Assembly: GCA_945898045.1 (NCBI GenBank)
Contig: CAMDGG010000011.1
Span: 1 to 36,347 of the forward strand
Source: a bacterium UBP8_UBA817
Lineage (GTDB): Bacteria > Margulisbacteria > Marinamargulisbacteria > SXXA01 > SICP01
DNA length: 36,347 nucleotides
Direction: 5' to 3'
Below are positions 24,793 to 32,282 of the stretch, in pieces (position 1 is the first letter of the stretch; the number at the start of each line of letters is the position of its first letter). The notes under the pieces are model-generated. The model was not told the DNA's origin. It saw only the letters and a list, made by a program, of their open reading frames with translations, and searched no databases. The translations under genes were made by a program, and so were the position numbers.

Positions 24793-25542
24793 ATGCGCTT
24801 AATGAAGTCTCTTTTTTTAATTTGGATGTGCCTAAGTGGGTGTGTTTTTTCGGCAACTATCAAAGAAGTTAAATATGCGTGTGGCGGTAATTTTAAAGCG
24901 TTGGTTTTGTATCCGGATAAACTCTCCGCAAAAATGCCTGTGATTATTTATAACTATCATGAAGACTTGGATCGTGGGAATCAATTTCGTGTCTATCAAA
25001 ATGCACATGATGTGACACTGTTTATGAAAGTTTTTGCATCGTGGGGTGCTATTTGTGTGGTGCCAATGGATCGGTTTCATCAGACGAATGCGATACGTGG
25101 GGCCATTCGATATGTTAAATCTTTACCTCGCGCAGATGCAAATAATATTCATGTAATTGGTATTTCTGAAGGGGGGTTTATGTCTCTTTTGGCGGTTCAA
25201 CCTGGAGATGGGGTGAAATCTCTTACGCTTTTAATGCCGCGTTCTATTCATAATACTGGTGCGCTTTCTTTTCCGGGGTTGATGCATGCGATGCCTAAAA
25301 TTAAAATCCCGATTATGATTATGTTGGCTAATCAATCTGCAGATCGCAGTGTTAAGTCGGCACGCCTTATTAATACAGTTTTGGAACAACAGCATAAGCA
25401 AGTGACTTTGTTAGAGTATTCCGAAATTGATCGTTGGTTTTGGAAACCTCAAAAGGAATATATGCAAAAAATCTATGAAACGATTTTGTATAAAGATACC
25501 AAAAATGATCTCCCAAATTATTGGGGTGAGGGTAGGGGATAA
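24793..25542 (+). CDS. Exported alpha/beta hydrolase-fold protein
   Basis: The 249-residue protein starts with a signal sequence: basic MRLMK, a hydrophobic stretch SLFLIWMCLSG, then CVFSA. LSGC fits a lipobox, so it may be a lipoprotein; cleavage after VFSA is the other reading. The mature part has an alpha/beta hydrolase pattern with the nucleophile elbow GISEGGFMS (about 126-134) after NNIHVI, and PIMIMLANQSADRSV as the strand carrying the acidic residue. The C-terminus lacks an obvious catalytic His motif of the usual type, so the catalytic set is incomplete to my eye. Substrate unknown. The start may be ATG 24793 or 24802. Its stop lies one base before trmB. Confidence 0.75.
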   Translation: MRLMKSLFLIWMCLSGCVFSATIKEVKYACGGNFKALVLYPDKLSAKMPVIIYNYHEDLDRGNQFRVYQNAHDVTLFMKVFASWGAICVVPMDRFHQTNAIRGAIRYVKSLPRADANNIHVIGISEGGFMSLLAVQPGDGVKSLTLLMPRSIHNTGALSFPGLMHAMPKIKIPIMIMLANQSADRSVKSARLINTVLEQQHKQVTLLEYSEIDRWFWKPQKEYMQKIYETILYKDTKNDLPNYWGEGRG

Positions 25543-25543
25543 A

Positions 25544-26143
25544 ATGCGCATTAGGACTCATGCGAATCCGTTTCATTATTATAAACGTGAAGAACGTTTA
25601 GAGCTTGCGACGATTTTCCCTGCGTTTTCTGGCAAGATGGATGTGGAGTGTGGATTTGGAACAGGTGGATTTATGCAGCATTATATGGCGGGTCACCCTG
25701 ATCGCTTTATGGTGGGATTTGAAATTAGACAGCCGGCGGTGGCGTTGTTACAAGATCGTATTCCTGATGAAATGAAATCACGCGTCTATTTGCATAATGG
25801 CACCGCAGAAATTGGTATTGAGGACATGTTGCCTGATCAGTCGATAGATCGTGTGTTTGTATTTCATCCTGATCCCTGGTTTAAGAAAAGTCATCATAAG
25901 AGACGCTTAATTAAACCTGCTTTTTTGAAAATGTTAACAAAGAAAATGAAGCCAGGCGCGCGACTTTATGTAAGTACCGATGTAGAAGACCTGTGGATGT
26001 ATATGCGGCAATCGTTAGATGCCTCACCGTTTCATGAAATTGAAGATCCTGATTTTTGGCGGGACTATTATCTGACGCCGTGGCAGCAATTTAGTGTGCG
26101 GGATTCACGCAATTCGTATCGTGGGGTTTTCGAGCTGTCCTAG
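25544..26143 (+). CDS. trmB: tRNA (guanine-N7-)-methyltransferase
   Basis: Makes m7G46 in the tRNA variable loop using SAM. The 199-residue protein has the SAM site VECGFGTGGF (about 33-42), GFEIRQPAV (about 58-66), and the family signature HPDPWFKKSHHKRRL (about 107-121). The ATG at 25544 is preceded by GGTAGGGGAT, which overlaps the end of the hydrolase gene; a longer frame starting upstream inside that gene is rejected. Its stop TAG sits in CTAG, shared with the convergent purD stop (four-base overlap). Confidence 0.95.
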   Translation: MRIRTHANPFHYYKREERLELATIFPAFSGKMDVECGFGTGGFMQHYMAGHPDRFMVGFEIRQPAVALLQDRIPDEMKSRVYLHNGTAEIGIEDMLPDQSIDRVFVFHPDPWFKKSHHKRRLIKPAFLKMLTKKMKPGARLYVSTDVEDLWMYMRQSLDASPFHEIEDPDFWRDYYLTPWQQFSVRDSRNSYRGVFELS

Positions 26144-27411
26144 ACTGCTTTTTTTCCAATATCGGTTCTATAGTGTTGATTTTCAAACGATATTTTTTCT
26201 ACACCCGTATACGCAATTTTGATAGCACTTTGGATAGAATCTCCCTGACCCAAAACACATAAAACTCGGCCGCCATTGGTGACAATTTTGTTGTTTTTTT
26301 CTTTAGTCCCAGCATGAATCACAGAAACATTTTTAATTTCTTCAGCAGCTTCAATGCCAGAAATTTCTTTTTCTTTTTCAAAATCTCCAGGATATCCACC
26401 TGATGCCATAATGACGCCGACGACGGTAGTAGTGTCCCATTCTATCGTGAGCTGATCTAGCGTGCCGTTGATGATAGCAAAAAATATGTCGATGAGATCT
26501 GTTTTGAGTTTGGGAAGAATGACTTCTGTTTCGGGGTCTCCGAAGCGTGCGTTGAATTCTACGACGGATGCTTGACCGTTTGGCGCAATCATCAGGCCTG
26601 CGTAGACTATGCCCTTATACAAAATACCGTCTTTTTTAAAGCCGCTTATGAGAGGCTGGAGAACTTTTTGCATGACTTGTTCTTGGATTGTTGGTGTCGC
26701 AATTGGAGCGGGACAGTAGGCGCCCATGCCGCCTGTATTGGGGCCTTTGTCGCCATCGAAGACGGCTTTGTGATCCTGTGCTGGCGGCATGGCAATAATT
26801 GTTTCTCCGTCCGTGAAAGCGAGTATGGAGGCTTCTTCTCCGACGAGAAAATCTTCGATGACAACTTGAAGCCCTGCTTGTGAGAATTTTTGATCTAGGA
26901 AACAGTCTGTCAGTGCGGTGAGCGCCATGCTGTGATTTGTTGCGACGGTGACACCTTTTCCTGCCGCGAGTCCGTCTGCTTTGATGACGATGGGGTATAC
27001 GTTTCTGGATTCGATATAGTTTTTTGCAGTGTTGAATTCTATGAAAGTTGCGTAGGCTGCAGTGGGGATGTTGTAGCGTTTCATTTTATCTTTTGCCCAG
27101 GCTTTGGACCCTTCCAGTTGGGCTGAGATTTTGTGGGGGCCCATGATGGCTAGGTTTTGTGATTCAAAATGATCGACGATACCGTTTACGAGGGGGCCTT
27201 CAGGGCCTACTACGGTAAGCTCGATATGGTGTGTTTTTACAGCTGCAATGAGCGCATTAAAATCGGTTTCTGAAATAGCAAGATTTTGTCCGAGTGTTGC
27301 GGTACCTGTATTACCTGGTGCAAAAAATAGTGCGTCGCAATTTTTGCTTTTTTTGAGGGCTATGCCCAAGCTATGTTCGCGTCCGCCGGAACCTATAATT
27401 AAAATATTCAT
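26140..27411 (-). CDS. purD: Phosphoribosylamine-glycine ligase (GAR synthetase)
   Basis: ATP-grasp enzyme that joins phosphoribosylamine and glycine, step two of purine synthesis. The 423-residue protein has the N-terminal IIGSGGREHSLGIALKKS (about 4-21), then KADGLAAGKGV (about 142-152), the metal-binding GGMGAYCPAP, and the conserved EFNARFGDPETE. Length is typical. The ATG at 27411 has no Shine-Dalgarno; a perfect -10 box ends eight bases upstream, so the mRNA is probably leaderless. It is monocistronic here, with no other purine gene in the window. Confidence 0.97.
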   Translation of the reverse strand: MNILIIGSGGREHSLGIALKKSKNCDALFFAPGNTGTATLGQNLAISETDFNALIAAVKTHHIELTVVGPEGPLVNGIVDHFESQNLAIMGPHKISAQLEGSKAWAKDKMKRYNIPTAAYATFIEFNTAKNYIESRNVYPIVIKADGLAAGKGVTVATNHSMALTALTDCFLDQKFSQAGLQVVIEDFLVGEEASILAFTDGETIIAMPPAQDHKAVFDGDKGPNTGGMGAYCPAPIATPTIQEQVMQKVLQPLISGFKKDGILYKGIVYAGLMIAPNGQASVVEFNARFGDPETEVILPKLKTDLIDIFFAIINGTLDQLTIEWDTTTVVGVIMASGGYPGDFEKEKEISGIEAAEEIKNVSVIHAGTKEKNNKIVTNGGRVLCVLGQGDSIQSAIKIAYTGVEKISFENQHYRTDIGKKAV

Positions 27412-27419
27412 GAAGTGAA

Positions 27420-27448
27420 ATTATAGTGTGAAAGTAATCTGCTGGAAA
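27420..27448 (-). promoter_or_regulatory. Predicted promoter of purD, leaderless geometry
   Basis: On the minus strand TTTCCA (27448-27443, 4 of 6), 17-base spacer, perfect TATAAT (27425-27420). The -10 ends eight bases before the purD ATG, the same distance as at topA. Confidence 0.55.
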
Positions 27449-27476
27449 GGTACTACTGCTCGAATCTTTTTCCAAC

Positions 27477-27505
27477 TCGAAAAAATTTCTTTAACAAAGT
27501 ATACT
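27477..27505 (+). promoter_or_regulatory. Candidate promoter of the AlbA_2 gene
   Basis: TCGAAA at 27477-27482 (4 of 6), 17-base spacer and TATACT at 27500-27505 (5 of 6). The start near 27512 gives a short leader with the strong Shine-Dalgarno AGGGGAGGGA at 27521-27530. Confidence 0.35.
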
Positions 27506-27536
27506 AACCCACAATTCATTAGGGGAGGGACTCATT

Positions 27537-28307
27537 ATGGACTGGCCAGGACTACTTTCTTATATTAAAGAAGGCGAAACTCCGACAATTAAATTTTTAT
27601 CTAAAGCAGAAACAGAGGAAGACATTGCACCTATTTTGGTTGCGATGGCGAATAGTACGGGTGGCAAGATATTTCTAGGGGTGGATTTACGAAATTGTCA
27701 TTTAGTAGGGACCCGTCACCAGGCCGAATGGATTCATTATGTTATCTATCAAGTCTGTAAACCTGCGTTTCAAGTGGGGCTTGAAATGGTGGTTAAAAAC
27801 GATAAGCATGTGTTGTGTATTACGGTTCCATCCGGTATTCATAAACCCTATTACGTACAAGAGAATTGTTATGTAATGGATAAAGGGCAGCCTCGGCTGG
27901 CGAGTACAGATGAAATTAATGATATGGAAGAAATGCGGAAATTACGTTATCCAGAAGAAATTCCTGTGATTCCTGTTTCGATATTTACTGCCACTGAACA
28001 AGTCGAAAAAGAAGAAATTATTTCGGCTGTTTCTGAGGAAGAACCGATGGGTGTCGATGAATCCAAAATTATATTGGTGTCTCCCCTCAACAATGCTTTA
28101 ACCAGTCGTCAAAAAGAAACTCTACGCTATTTAGAAAGACAGGCAACACAAGAAGACGAAAGTAGTATTCGTAATAAAACCTATCGTGCTTTATTCAAAG
28201 TGTCTCATAAAACAGCGCATATCGAATTGGTGGATTTGGTGAAACGCGGTTACGTTGCGTCTCATGGTTCTGGTAGAAGCACCTGTTATCGGTTGTGCCC
28301 TAGTTAA
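27537..28307 (+). CDS. AlbA_2 (Schlafen-type, former AAA_4) putative nucleic-acid-binding protein
   Basis: The 256-residue protein has an N-terminal AlbA_2 domain (about 9-140): PILVAMANSTGGKIFLGVD (31-49), then a VCKPAFQV strand and VLCITVPSGIHKPYYVQ. The C-terminal 80 residues (SRQKETLRYLE and on, YRALFKVSHKTAHIELVDLVKRGYV) look like a winged helix. The usual ExxxxEFK start of the family is altered to ETPTIKF, and the usual YxRxGS becomes YVMDKGQ. Members act as transcription regulators or, in Schlafen-type proteins, nucleases; which applies here is unknown. Acidic linker 140-185. Its stop overlaps the convergent phosphatase gene by eight bases. Confidence 0.8.
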   Translation: MDWPGLLSYIKEGETPTIKFLSKAETEEDIAPILVAMANSTGGKIFLGVDLRNCHLVGTRHQAEWIHYVIYQVCKPAFQVGLEMVVKNDKHVLCITVPSGIHKPYYVQENCYVMDKGQPRLASTDEINDMEEMRKLRYPEEIPVIPVSIFTATEQVEKEEIISAVSEEEPMGVDESKIILVSPLNNALTSRQKETLRYLERQATQEDESSIRNKTYRALFKVSHKTAHIELVDLVKRGYVASHGSGRSTCYRLCPS

Positions 28308-28956
28308 TAGTTGTGAGTTTTTTGAGGAGTGTTTCTAGTTCACTTACTGTATCTACTAAGTAAGTGGGCTTGTAACCCTCAAGTTTTTCTCGGGTTCGAT
28401 AGCCATAAGTGACGCCAATAGACTGGATGCTGGCTGCTTTTGCTACTAGGATATCCGCGTCGCCATCTCCTACCATAAAGATCTTTTTTGGTTTTTCGGG
28501 ATAAAGTTTCAGGAGTTCTAGAATACTGCCTGGGTGGGGCTTACAAAAGCCATAGGTATCAGGGCCAATAATGTGATCGAAAAAATGACTGATTTCAAAT
28601 GTTTGCAGGAGTCGTTTTGCCGCTTGTTCTGGTTTATTGGTTAGGACACAGAGTGAAGCATCTTTGTTTTTTATTGTTTGGAGTAATTCTGGAATGCCTT
28701 TGTATAGTGCGGTGTGAATATGGGTGTCGAGGTAAATGTCACGATATGTGTTTCTAAACGCTTCTAGAGAAATCTCGCTATCTTCTGTCGCTTTCATTAA
28801 AAGTTCATCGATGCCTGGGCCTACGTATTTTTTGACGACTTCTCGATGTAGCGGTGGGATGGCAAACGTTGCTTGTGCTTTTGTGAGTGCGGTGTGGATG
28901 TCGTCCAACGAATCGATGAGTGTGCCATCCAGATCAAATAGTATTAACTGTGACAT
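28300..28956 (-). CDS. HAD-family phosphatase (phosphoglycolate phosphatase-like)
   Basis: The 218-residue HAD hydrolase has the nucleophile motif LILFDLDGTLIDS (about 4-16), motif II VLTNKP (about 106-111), the motif III lysine in CKPHPGS, and motif IV MVGDGDADI. The helical cap after motif I is the Gph/PGMB type, so phosphoglycolate phosphatase or a similar sugar-phosphate phosphatase is likely. The exact substrate is not readable from sequence. ATG 28956 lies inside the end of thiH (13-base overlap); an in-frame start at 28968 is less likely. Confidence 0.85.
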   Translation of the reverse strand: MSQLILFDLDGTLIDSLDDIHTALTKAQATFAIPPLHREVVKKYVGPGIDELLMKATEDSEISLEAFRNTYRDIYLDTHIHTALYKGIPELLQTIKNKDASLCVLTNKPEQAAKRLLQTFEISHFFDHIIGPDTYGFCKPHPGSILELLKLYPEKPKKIFMVGDGDADILVAKAASIQSIGVTYGYRTREKLEGYKPTYLVDTVSELETLLKKLTTIN

Positions 28957-30038
28957 GGCGCTTCCCAATCTTTCATGACGGGCTCAAACCCTTGGTAAAT
29001 AAGCATGTTTTTGACTTCCTCTAGACTTCTTGTGTCTGATATTTCGAATTGTTTTTCGGCTTCTTTCCCAGAATATCCGCCGGGTTCTGTATGTGATTCT
29101 GCGGACATACTGGTGATGCCTAATTTGACGAGCCGATCTCTTATGTCTGCTGATTCACGTGTTGATAGCGTAATGCCAACGTCAGGAAAAGCCAATCGAA
29201 AGGCACATATAAATTGGACGATATCCGTATCTGTGACCGGATAGGCTTGTTGGAAGGAGCCGATCATATCTCGAATTCTTGGGAAAGAAACGCTGTATTT
29301 TGTCTTCCAGTAGTTGGTTTGCAGATAGGTGAGGTGTTGGGCTAACGCTAGGGCTTCGAAGCGCCATTCGTAGAGTCCTAAAAGTGCTCCTAAGTTGAGT
29401 CGATAAAATCCTGCTTTTCCTGCTTCATCAACAGCATCTAGTCTATTTTTAAAAAATTTCTTTTTTCCTGAAAGATGATATTGGCTATACGATTCTGGAT
29501 GATAGGTTTCTTGATAAAGTGTGATGCTGTCTGCACCTGCTTTGATGAGAATGCGATAGTCGCTTTCAGTCATGGGTTGTATCTCGACGCCAATAGAAGA
29601 AAACTTGGGTTTGAGAAGTCTGATGGCTTCTGCAATGTAGCCAACGCCGACTTCTTTCGGTGCTTCACCTGTTAGAAGCAAAAGATGTTGAAAGCCCTTT
29701 TGATGCAAGATATCGCCTTCTTTTAAGATTTCATCCCGGGTTAGTGTGACGCGTGGATACGTGTGCTCAATGCTAAAACCACAGTAGGTGCATTTGTTGA
29801 AACATAAATTGGAGAGATAGAGAGGGATGAAAAGTTGCATGGTGTTTCCGAAACGCTGTTGTGTGAGGAGGTGTGATCTTTGTGCAAGTTCTTCGAGATG
29901 GGGTCTCATTTCTGATGAGATTAAAATCGGAAAATCTTGCGATCCAAATTCTTTTTTTCTGAGCGTATTTTCGATTTCAGCTTGGGTGTATGAGCGAGTG
30001 CTGAGTGTGGTTGGATCAAACTGTTCAGAAAACAACAT
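28944..30038 (-). CDS. thiH: 2-iminoacetate synthase (ThiH), radical SAM
   Basis: Cleaves tyrosine to dehydroglycine and p-cresol for the thiazole ring of thiamine, using a [4Fe-4S] cluster. The 364-residue protein has C79, C83 and C86 in LCFNKCTYCGF, the radical SAM CxxxCxxC site. It also has LLTGEAPKEVG, GVEIQPM, and YQETYHPESY typical of ThiH. Its ATG overlaps the thiG stop by one base (TAATG), so thiG and thiH are coupled. The ThiH route implies anaerobic-capable thiamine synthesis rather than the glycine-oxidase (ThiO) route. Confidence 0.95.
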   Translation of the reverse strand: MLFSEQFDPTTLSTRSYTQAEIENTLRKKEFGSQDFPILISSEMRPHLEELAQRSHLLTQQRFGNTMQLFIPLYLSNLCFNKCTYCGFSIEHTYPRVTLTRDEILKEGDILHQKGFQHLLLLTGEAPKEVGVGYIAEAIRLLKPKFSSIGVEIQPMTESDYRILIKAGADSITLYQETYHPESYSQYHLSGKKKFFKNRLDAVDEAGKAGFYRLNLGALLGLYEWRFEALALAQHLTYLQTNYWKTKYSVSFPRIRDMIGSFQQAYPVTDTDIVQFICAFRLAFPDVGITLSTRESADIRDRLVKLGITSMSAESHTEPGGYSGKEAEKQFEISDTRSLEEVKNMLIYQGFEPVMKDWEAPCHS

Positions 30039-30817
30039 TATGTGAGGTGTAAAAAGCCTGTAAGCGGAGAGGATGCGGAGGCTATCTGCTGTGTGGTAGG
30101 AAGTCCGGCTAAATATCCCAGTCTACCTGCCATCACTGCCCATTTAAATGCAGTGGCCATTTCAATGGGGCTTGAGGCTGTTGCGATGGCAGTGTTGACC
30201 AGTACGGCATCTGCGCCTAGTTCCATGGCTTCAGCGGCATGTGAGGGGGCTCCTAGGCCTGCGTCAACAACGACGGGAATTTTGGATTGTTGGATGATGA
30301 GTCTGATCTGGTCTCTGGCATGAAGTCCTTTGTTGGATCCAATGGGGGCTGCCAGTGGCATGACGGTGGCGCAGCCGACTTCTTCAAGTCGTTTTGCCAA
30401 TACAGGATCTGCATTGATATAAGGCAAAACAATAAAGCCTTCTTTCACGAGTTGTTCTGCGGCGATTAATGTTTCGATGGGATCAGGTAAGAGGTGGTTG
30501 GGTTCGGGGGTTACTTCAAGCTTAACCCAATCTGATACCCCTGTTGCACGTGCAAGCTTGGCAATACGAATAGCTTCTTCGGCGGTTCTGGCGCCGGATG
30601 TATTAGGTAAAAATAGATATTTATTAGGGTCAATGTGAGAGATAAAATTATCGTTGGGATTGTTAAGGTCTATACGTCTTACAGCCGTTGTGATCATTTC
30701 TGAGCCACTGGCCTCAATGGCATCTTGCATGAGTTTTGGAGACGCAAACTTACCTGTTCCTAAGAACAGGCGAGAAGTAAAAGATCGGTTTGCAATGATT
30801 AGTTTATCGGATGACAT
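30038..30817 (-). CDS. thiG: Thiazole synthase
   Basis: Condenses deoxyxylulose phosphate, dehydroglycine and the ThiS thiocarboxylate into thiazole phosphate. The 259-residue TIM-barrel has the catalytic lysine K99 in WVKLEVTPE, plus LFLGTGKF (18-25), [12 protein letters not shown] and [19 protein letters not shown]. Length is standard. thiS and thiF, needed for the sulfur carrier, are not in the window. The start ATG 30817 lacks a Shine-Dalgarno. A possible -10 lies eight bases upstream. It heads thiG-thiH-phosphatase. Confidence 0.96.
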   Translation of the reverse strand: MSSDKLIIANRSFTSRLFLGTGKFASPKLMQDAIEASGSEMITTAVRRIDLNNPNDNFISHIDPNKYLFLPNTSGARTAEEAIRIAKLARATGVSDWVKLEVTPEPNHLLPDPIETLIAAEQLVKEGFIVLPYINADPVLAKRLEEVGCATVMPLAAPIGSNKGLHARDQIRLIIQQSKIPVVVDAGLGAPSHAAEAMELGADAVLVNTAIATASSPIEMATAFKWAVMAGRLGYLAGLPTTQQIASASSPLTGFLHLT

Positions 30818-30825
30818 TGTTTAAA

Positions 30826-30831
30826 TGATAG
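30826..30831 (-). promoter_or_regulatory. Possible -10 box of thiG
   Basis: TATCAT on the minus strand (5 of 6) ends eight bases before the thiG ATG, the same spacing as at topA and purD. The -35 region is poor (CTTTCA with a 17-base spacer). No thiamine-pyrophosphate riboswitch fits in the 46 bases up to the next gene. Confidence 0.3.
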
Positions 30832-30863
30832 AGAAAGATTGGGGAAAATGAAAGAAGAAGCTT

Positions 30864-31109
30864 CTATACAGTGATACCTGTTCCAGAAAAGGCGTTTTGC
30901 ATTTCTTTGCCAAAAGCACCAGAAAAACTTGATGAAGTCGTTGATGCAATGCTTGCGGCTATGTGTATATGCCGTGCAAATTCAGCTAAGTTATTTTTAT
31001 CTTTGGTATCATCTGCTTTAGCATCTTTTGAAGTTGTCTCAGAAGAAGGGCCGGATGTATTTAGGAGCGAAGTAGAGTGTGCAGTTGAGTGAGAGCAGTT
31101 GCTTACCAT
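30864..31109 (-). CDS. Ser/Thr-rich small protein of unknown function
   Basis: I do not recognise this 81-residue protein. Of its residues 26 are Ser or Thr, dense in the first 30 (MVSNCSHSTAHSTSLLN) and again around STTSSSFSG (56-64). A charged middle (KDAKADDTKDKNN, 28-40) and a short amphipathic stretch LAEFARHIHIAASIAS lie between. No signal peptide or membrane helix. The AAAGGAGAT Shine-Dalgarno (31115-31123) is among the best in the window and an extended -10 promoter lies upstream, so it is probably expressed. Such Ser/Thr-rich starts occur in secreted effectors, but no secretion machinery is nearby. Confidence 0.6.
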   Translation of the reverse strand: MVSNCSHSTAHSTSLLNTSGPSSETTSKDAKADDTKDKNNLAEFARHIHIAASIASTTSSSFSGAFGKEMQNAFSGTGITV

Positions 31110-31153
31110 GATGTATCTCCTTTTAAAGTTTGATTTTTATATTTGTGCCCCTA

Positions 31154-31162
31154 ATTATATCA
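31154..31162 (-). promoter_or_regulatory. Extended -10 promoter of the Ser/Thr-rich gene
   Basis: The minus strand reads TGATATAAT: TATAAT (31159-31154) preceded by TG one base upstream. No convincing -35 is seen, which is typical for extended -10 promoters. The leader would be about 38 bases and contains the strong Shine-Dalgarno. Confidence 0.45.
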
Positions 31163-31185
31163 GCTTAAACCTGTTTTTTACTTTT

Positions 31186-32226
31186 TTATAATTTAAATGT
31201 CGCGCTGATGGGTTTGTGGTCGGATCCTGTGCCTTTTGGCAGGGTTATATTGGTGGGGACTATGGTTTGGCTGTAGAAGATGTAGTCTAGTCTCACTTTC
31301 GGTGCAGAAGTCGGGTAAGTCTTGTAGTTTTTTTGAGTTTTTGTGGGAAGTTTGTCCAAGATTTCTCGGAGCGTTTTGGCTTGTCTGAGGATGCTGAGGG
31401 TCTTGTCTTTTTCGTACTCGTGGTGAAATTCTTTTGAGTCGGATAGAGAGGGGACTAGGAGTGTATCGACTGCATTAAAGTCGCCCATGAGAATTTGAGG
31501 TATCTTGGGCAGTGGATCTTCTAGAAATTTTAGGGTGTATTTTGCTTGTTTTGCGCGTTCTTTTTTGTCGAAGGCTTCTAGGTGAATATTGGAGATACGG
31601 ATGCTTTGTGTCTTTGAGAGTGAGACATGGATGGTTTGTAGGACACGATCTAAATAGAAAAGATTATAGAAGCCATTATTGGATGACGGTTTGTTAAATC
31701 TAAGTATTTCTTGTTTGCTTATCGGGTATTTTGAGAAAATAGCTTGTCCAGCCAGTGTTTTTCCGAATTGGTATTTTGGATTGGTAAAGAAAGGGTAGGG
31801 GACCCAGTTTTTATCCCACGTGTAGGCCATTGCTACATAAGGGTATTTGCAGGTTTTTGCGATATATTTTACTTCGTCAATAAAGTATGACCGTCTAGAT
31901 TGAAGATCGATTTCTTGTACGGCTAGTATGTCGGGAGATTCGGATAAGATTGTGTTTTTGATGTCGGATAGGTTTTTCTCTATGTCTTTTTGTGTATAGG
32001 TTCTGCCGTTTAATCCGTTTTCACCAGCGCCAAATCCGAGGTTGTATGTCATGGTTTTGATTGGGGTGTCTGGCGTCCAAATGGTTTCGTTCTGGGAAGG
32101 GGAAGGGAAGTAGAATAATTGTCCTTGCTTGTAGGTTTTGTTTGGCAAAGAAGGGAAGTTTGCCCATAGAAGTAAGCCCAGTATGCCTATGCCTGCTATG
32201 GTGGAGAGAAAGAGAATGAGTTTCAT
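31186..32226 (-). CDS. Membrane-anchored endonuclease/exonuclease/phosphatase-family hydrolase
   Basis: The 346-residue protein has an N-terminal signal anchor (KLILFLSTIAGIGILGLLLW, 2-21) followed by an EEP domain: MTYNLGFGAG (metal-proximal Asn), DILAVQEIDLQSRR with the metal-binding Glu, RISNIHLEAF, the catalytic ILMGDFNAVD, and the terminal LDYIFYS and GSDHKPISA with Asp-His. All signature residues are present, so it should be an active phosphodiesterase or phosphatase outside the inner membrane. Substrate (nucleic acid, lipid or inositol phosphate) is unknown. The start ATG 32226 is supported by a -10 box at 32235-32240 and by the signal anchor; longer in-frame starts would lie upstream of that promoter. 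Confidence 0.85.
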   Translation of the reverse strand: MKLILFLSTIAGIGILGLLLWANFPSLPNKTYKQGQLFYFPSPSQNETIWTPDTPIKTMTYNLGFGAGENGLNGRTYTQKDIEKNLSDIKNTILSESPDILAVQEIDLQSRRSYFIDEVKYIAKTCKYPYVAMAYTWDKNWVPYPFFTNPKYQFGKTLAGQAIFSKYPISKQEILRFNKPSSNNGFYNLFYLDRVLQTIHVSLSKTQSIRISNIHLEAFDKKERAKQAKYTLKFLEDPLPKIPQILMGDFNAVDTLLVPSLSDSKEFHHEYEKDKTLSILRQAKTLREILDKLPTKTQKNYKTYPTSAPKVRLDYIFYSQTIVPTNITLPKGTGSDHKPISATFKL

Positions 32227-32234
32227 CTTTGGAC

Positions 32235-32262
32235 ATTCTACATTAAAATATAGAAGTGTCAT
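32235..32262 (-). promoter_or_regulatory. Predicted promoter of the EEP gene, leaderless geometry
   Basis: On the minus strand ATGACA (32262-32257, 5 of 6), 16-base spacer, TAGAAT (32240-32235, 5 of 6). The -10 ends eight bases before ATG 32226, identical to topA and purD. Confidence 0.5.
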
Positions 32263-32282
32263 ATTCTTAAAGGAGATTGATG

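Noticed and set aside
25427-25543. An N-terminal extension of trmB inside the hydrolase gene.
   Set aside because: The ATG at 25544 has a good ribosome-binding site and matches TrmB length; the extension is the hydrolase gene read in another frame.
27465-27486. TTTTTC and GAAAAA inverted arms between purD and the AlbA_2 gene, considered as a terminator.
   Set aside because: The stem is almost all A-T and has no following T run in either needed direction; both flanking genes start here, so no terminator is expected.
30818-30863. Looked for a thiamine-pyrophosphate riboswitch before thiG.
   Set aside because: Only 46 bases separate thiG from the next gene, too short for the element, and no conserved CTGAGA-type core was seen.
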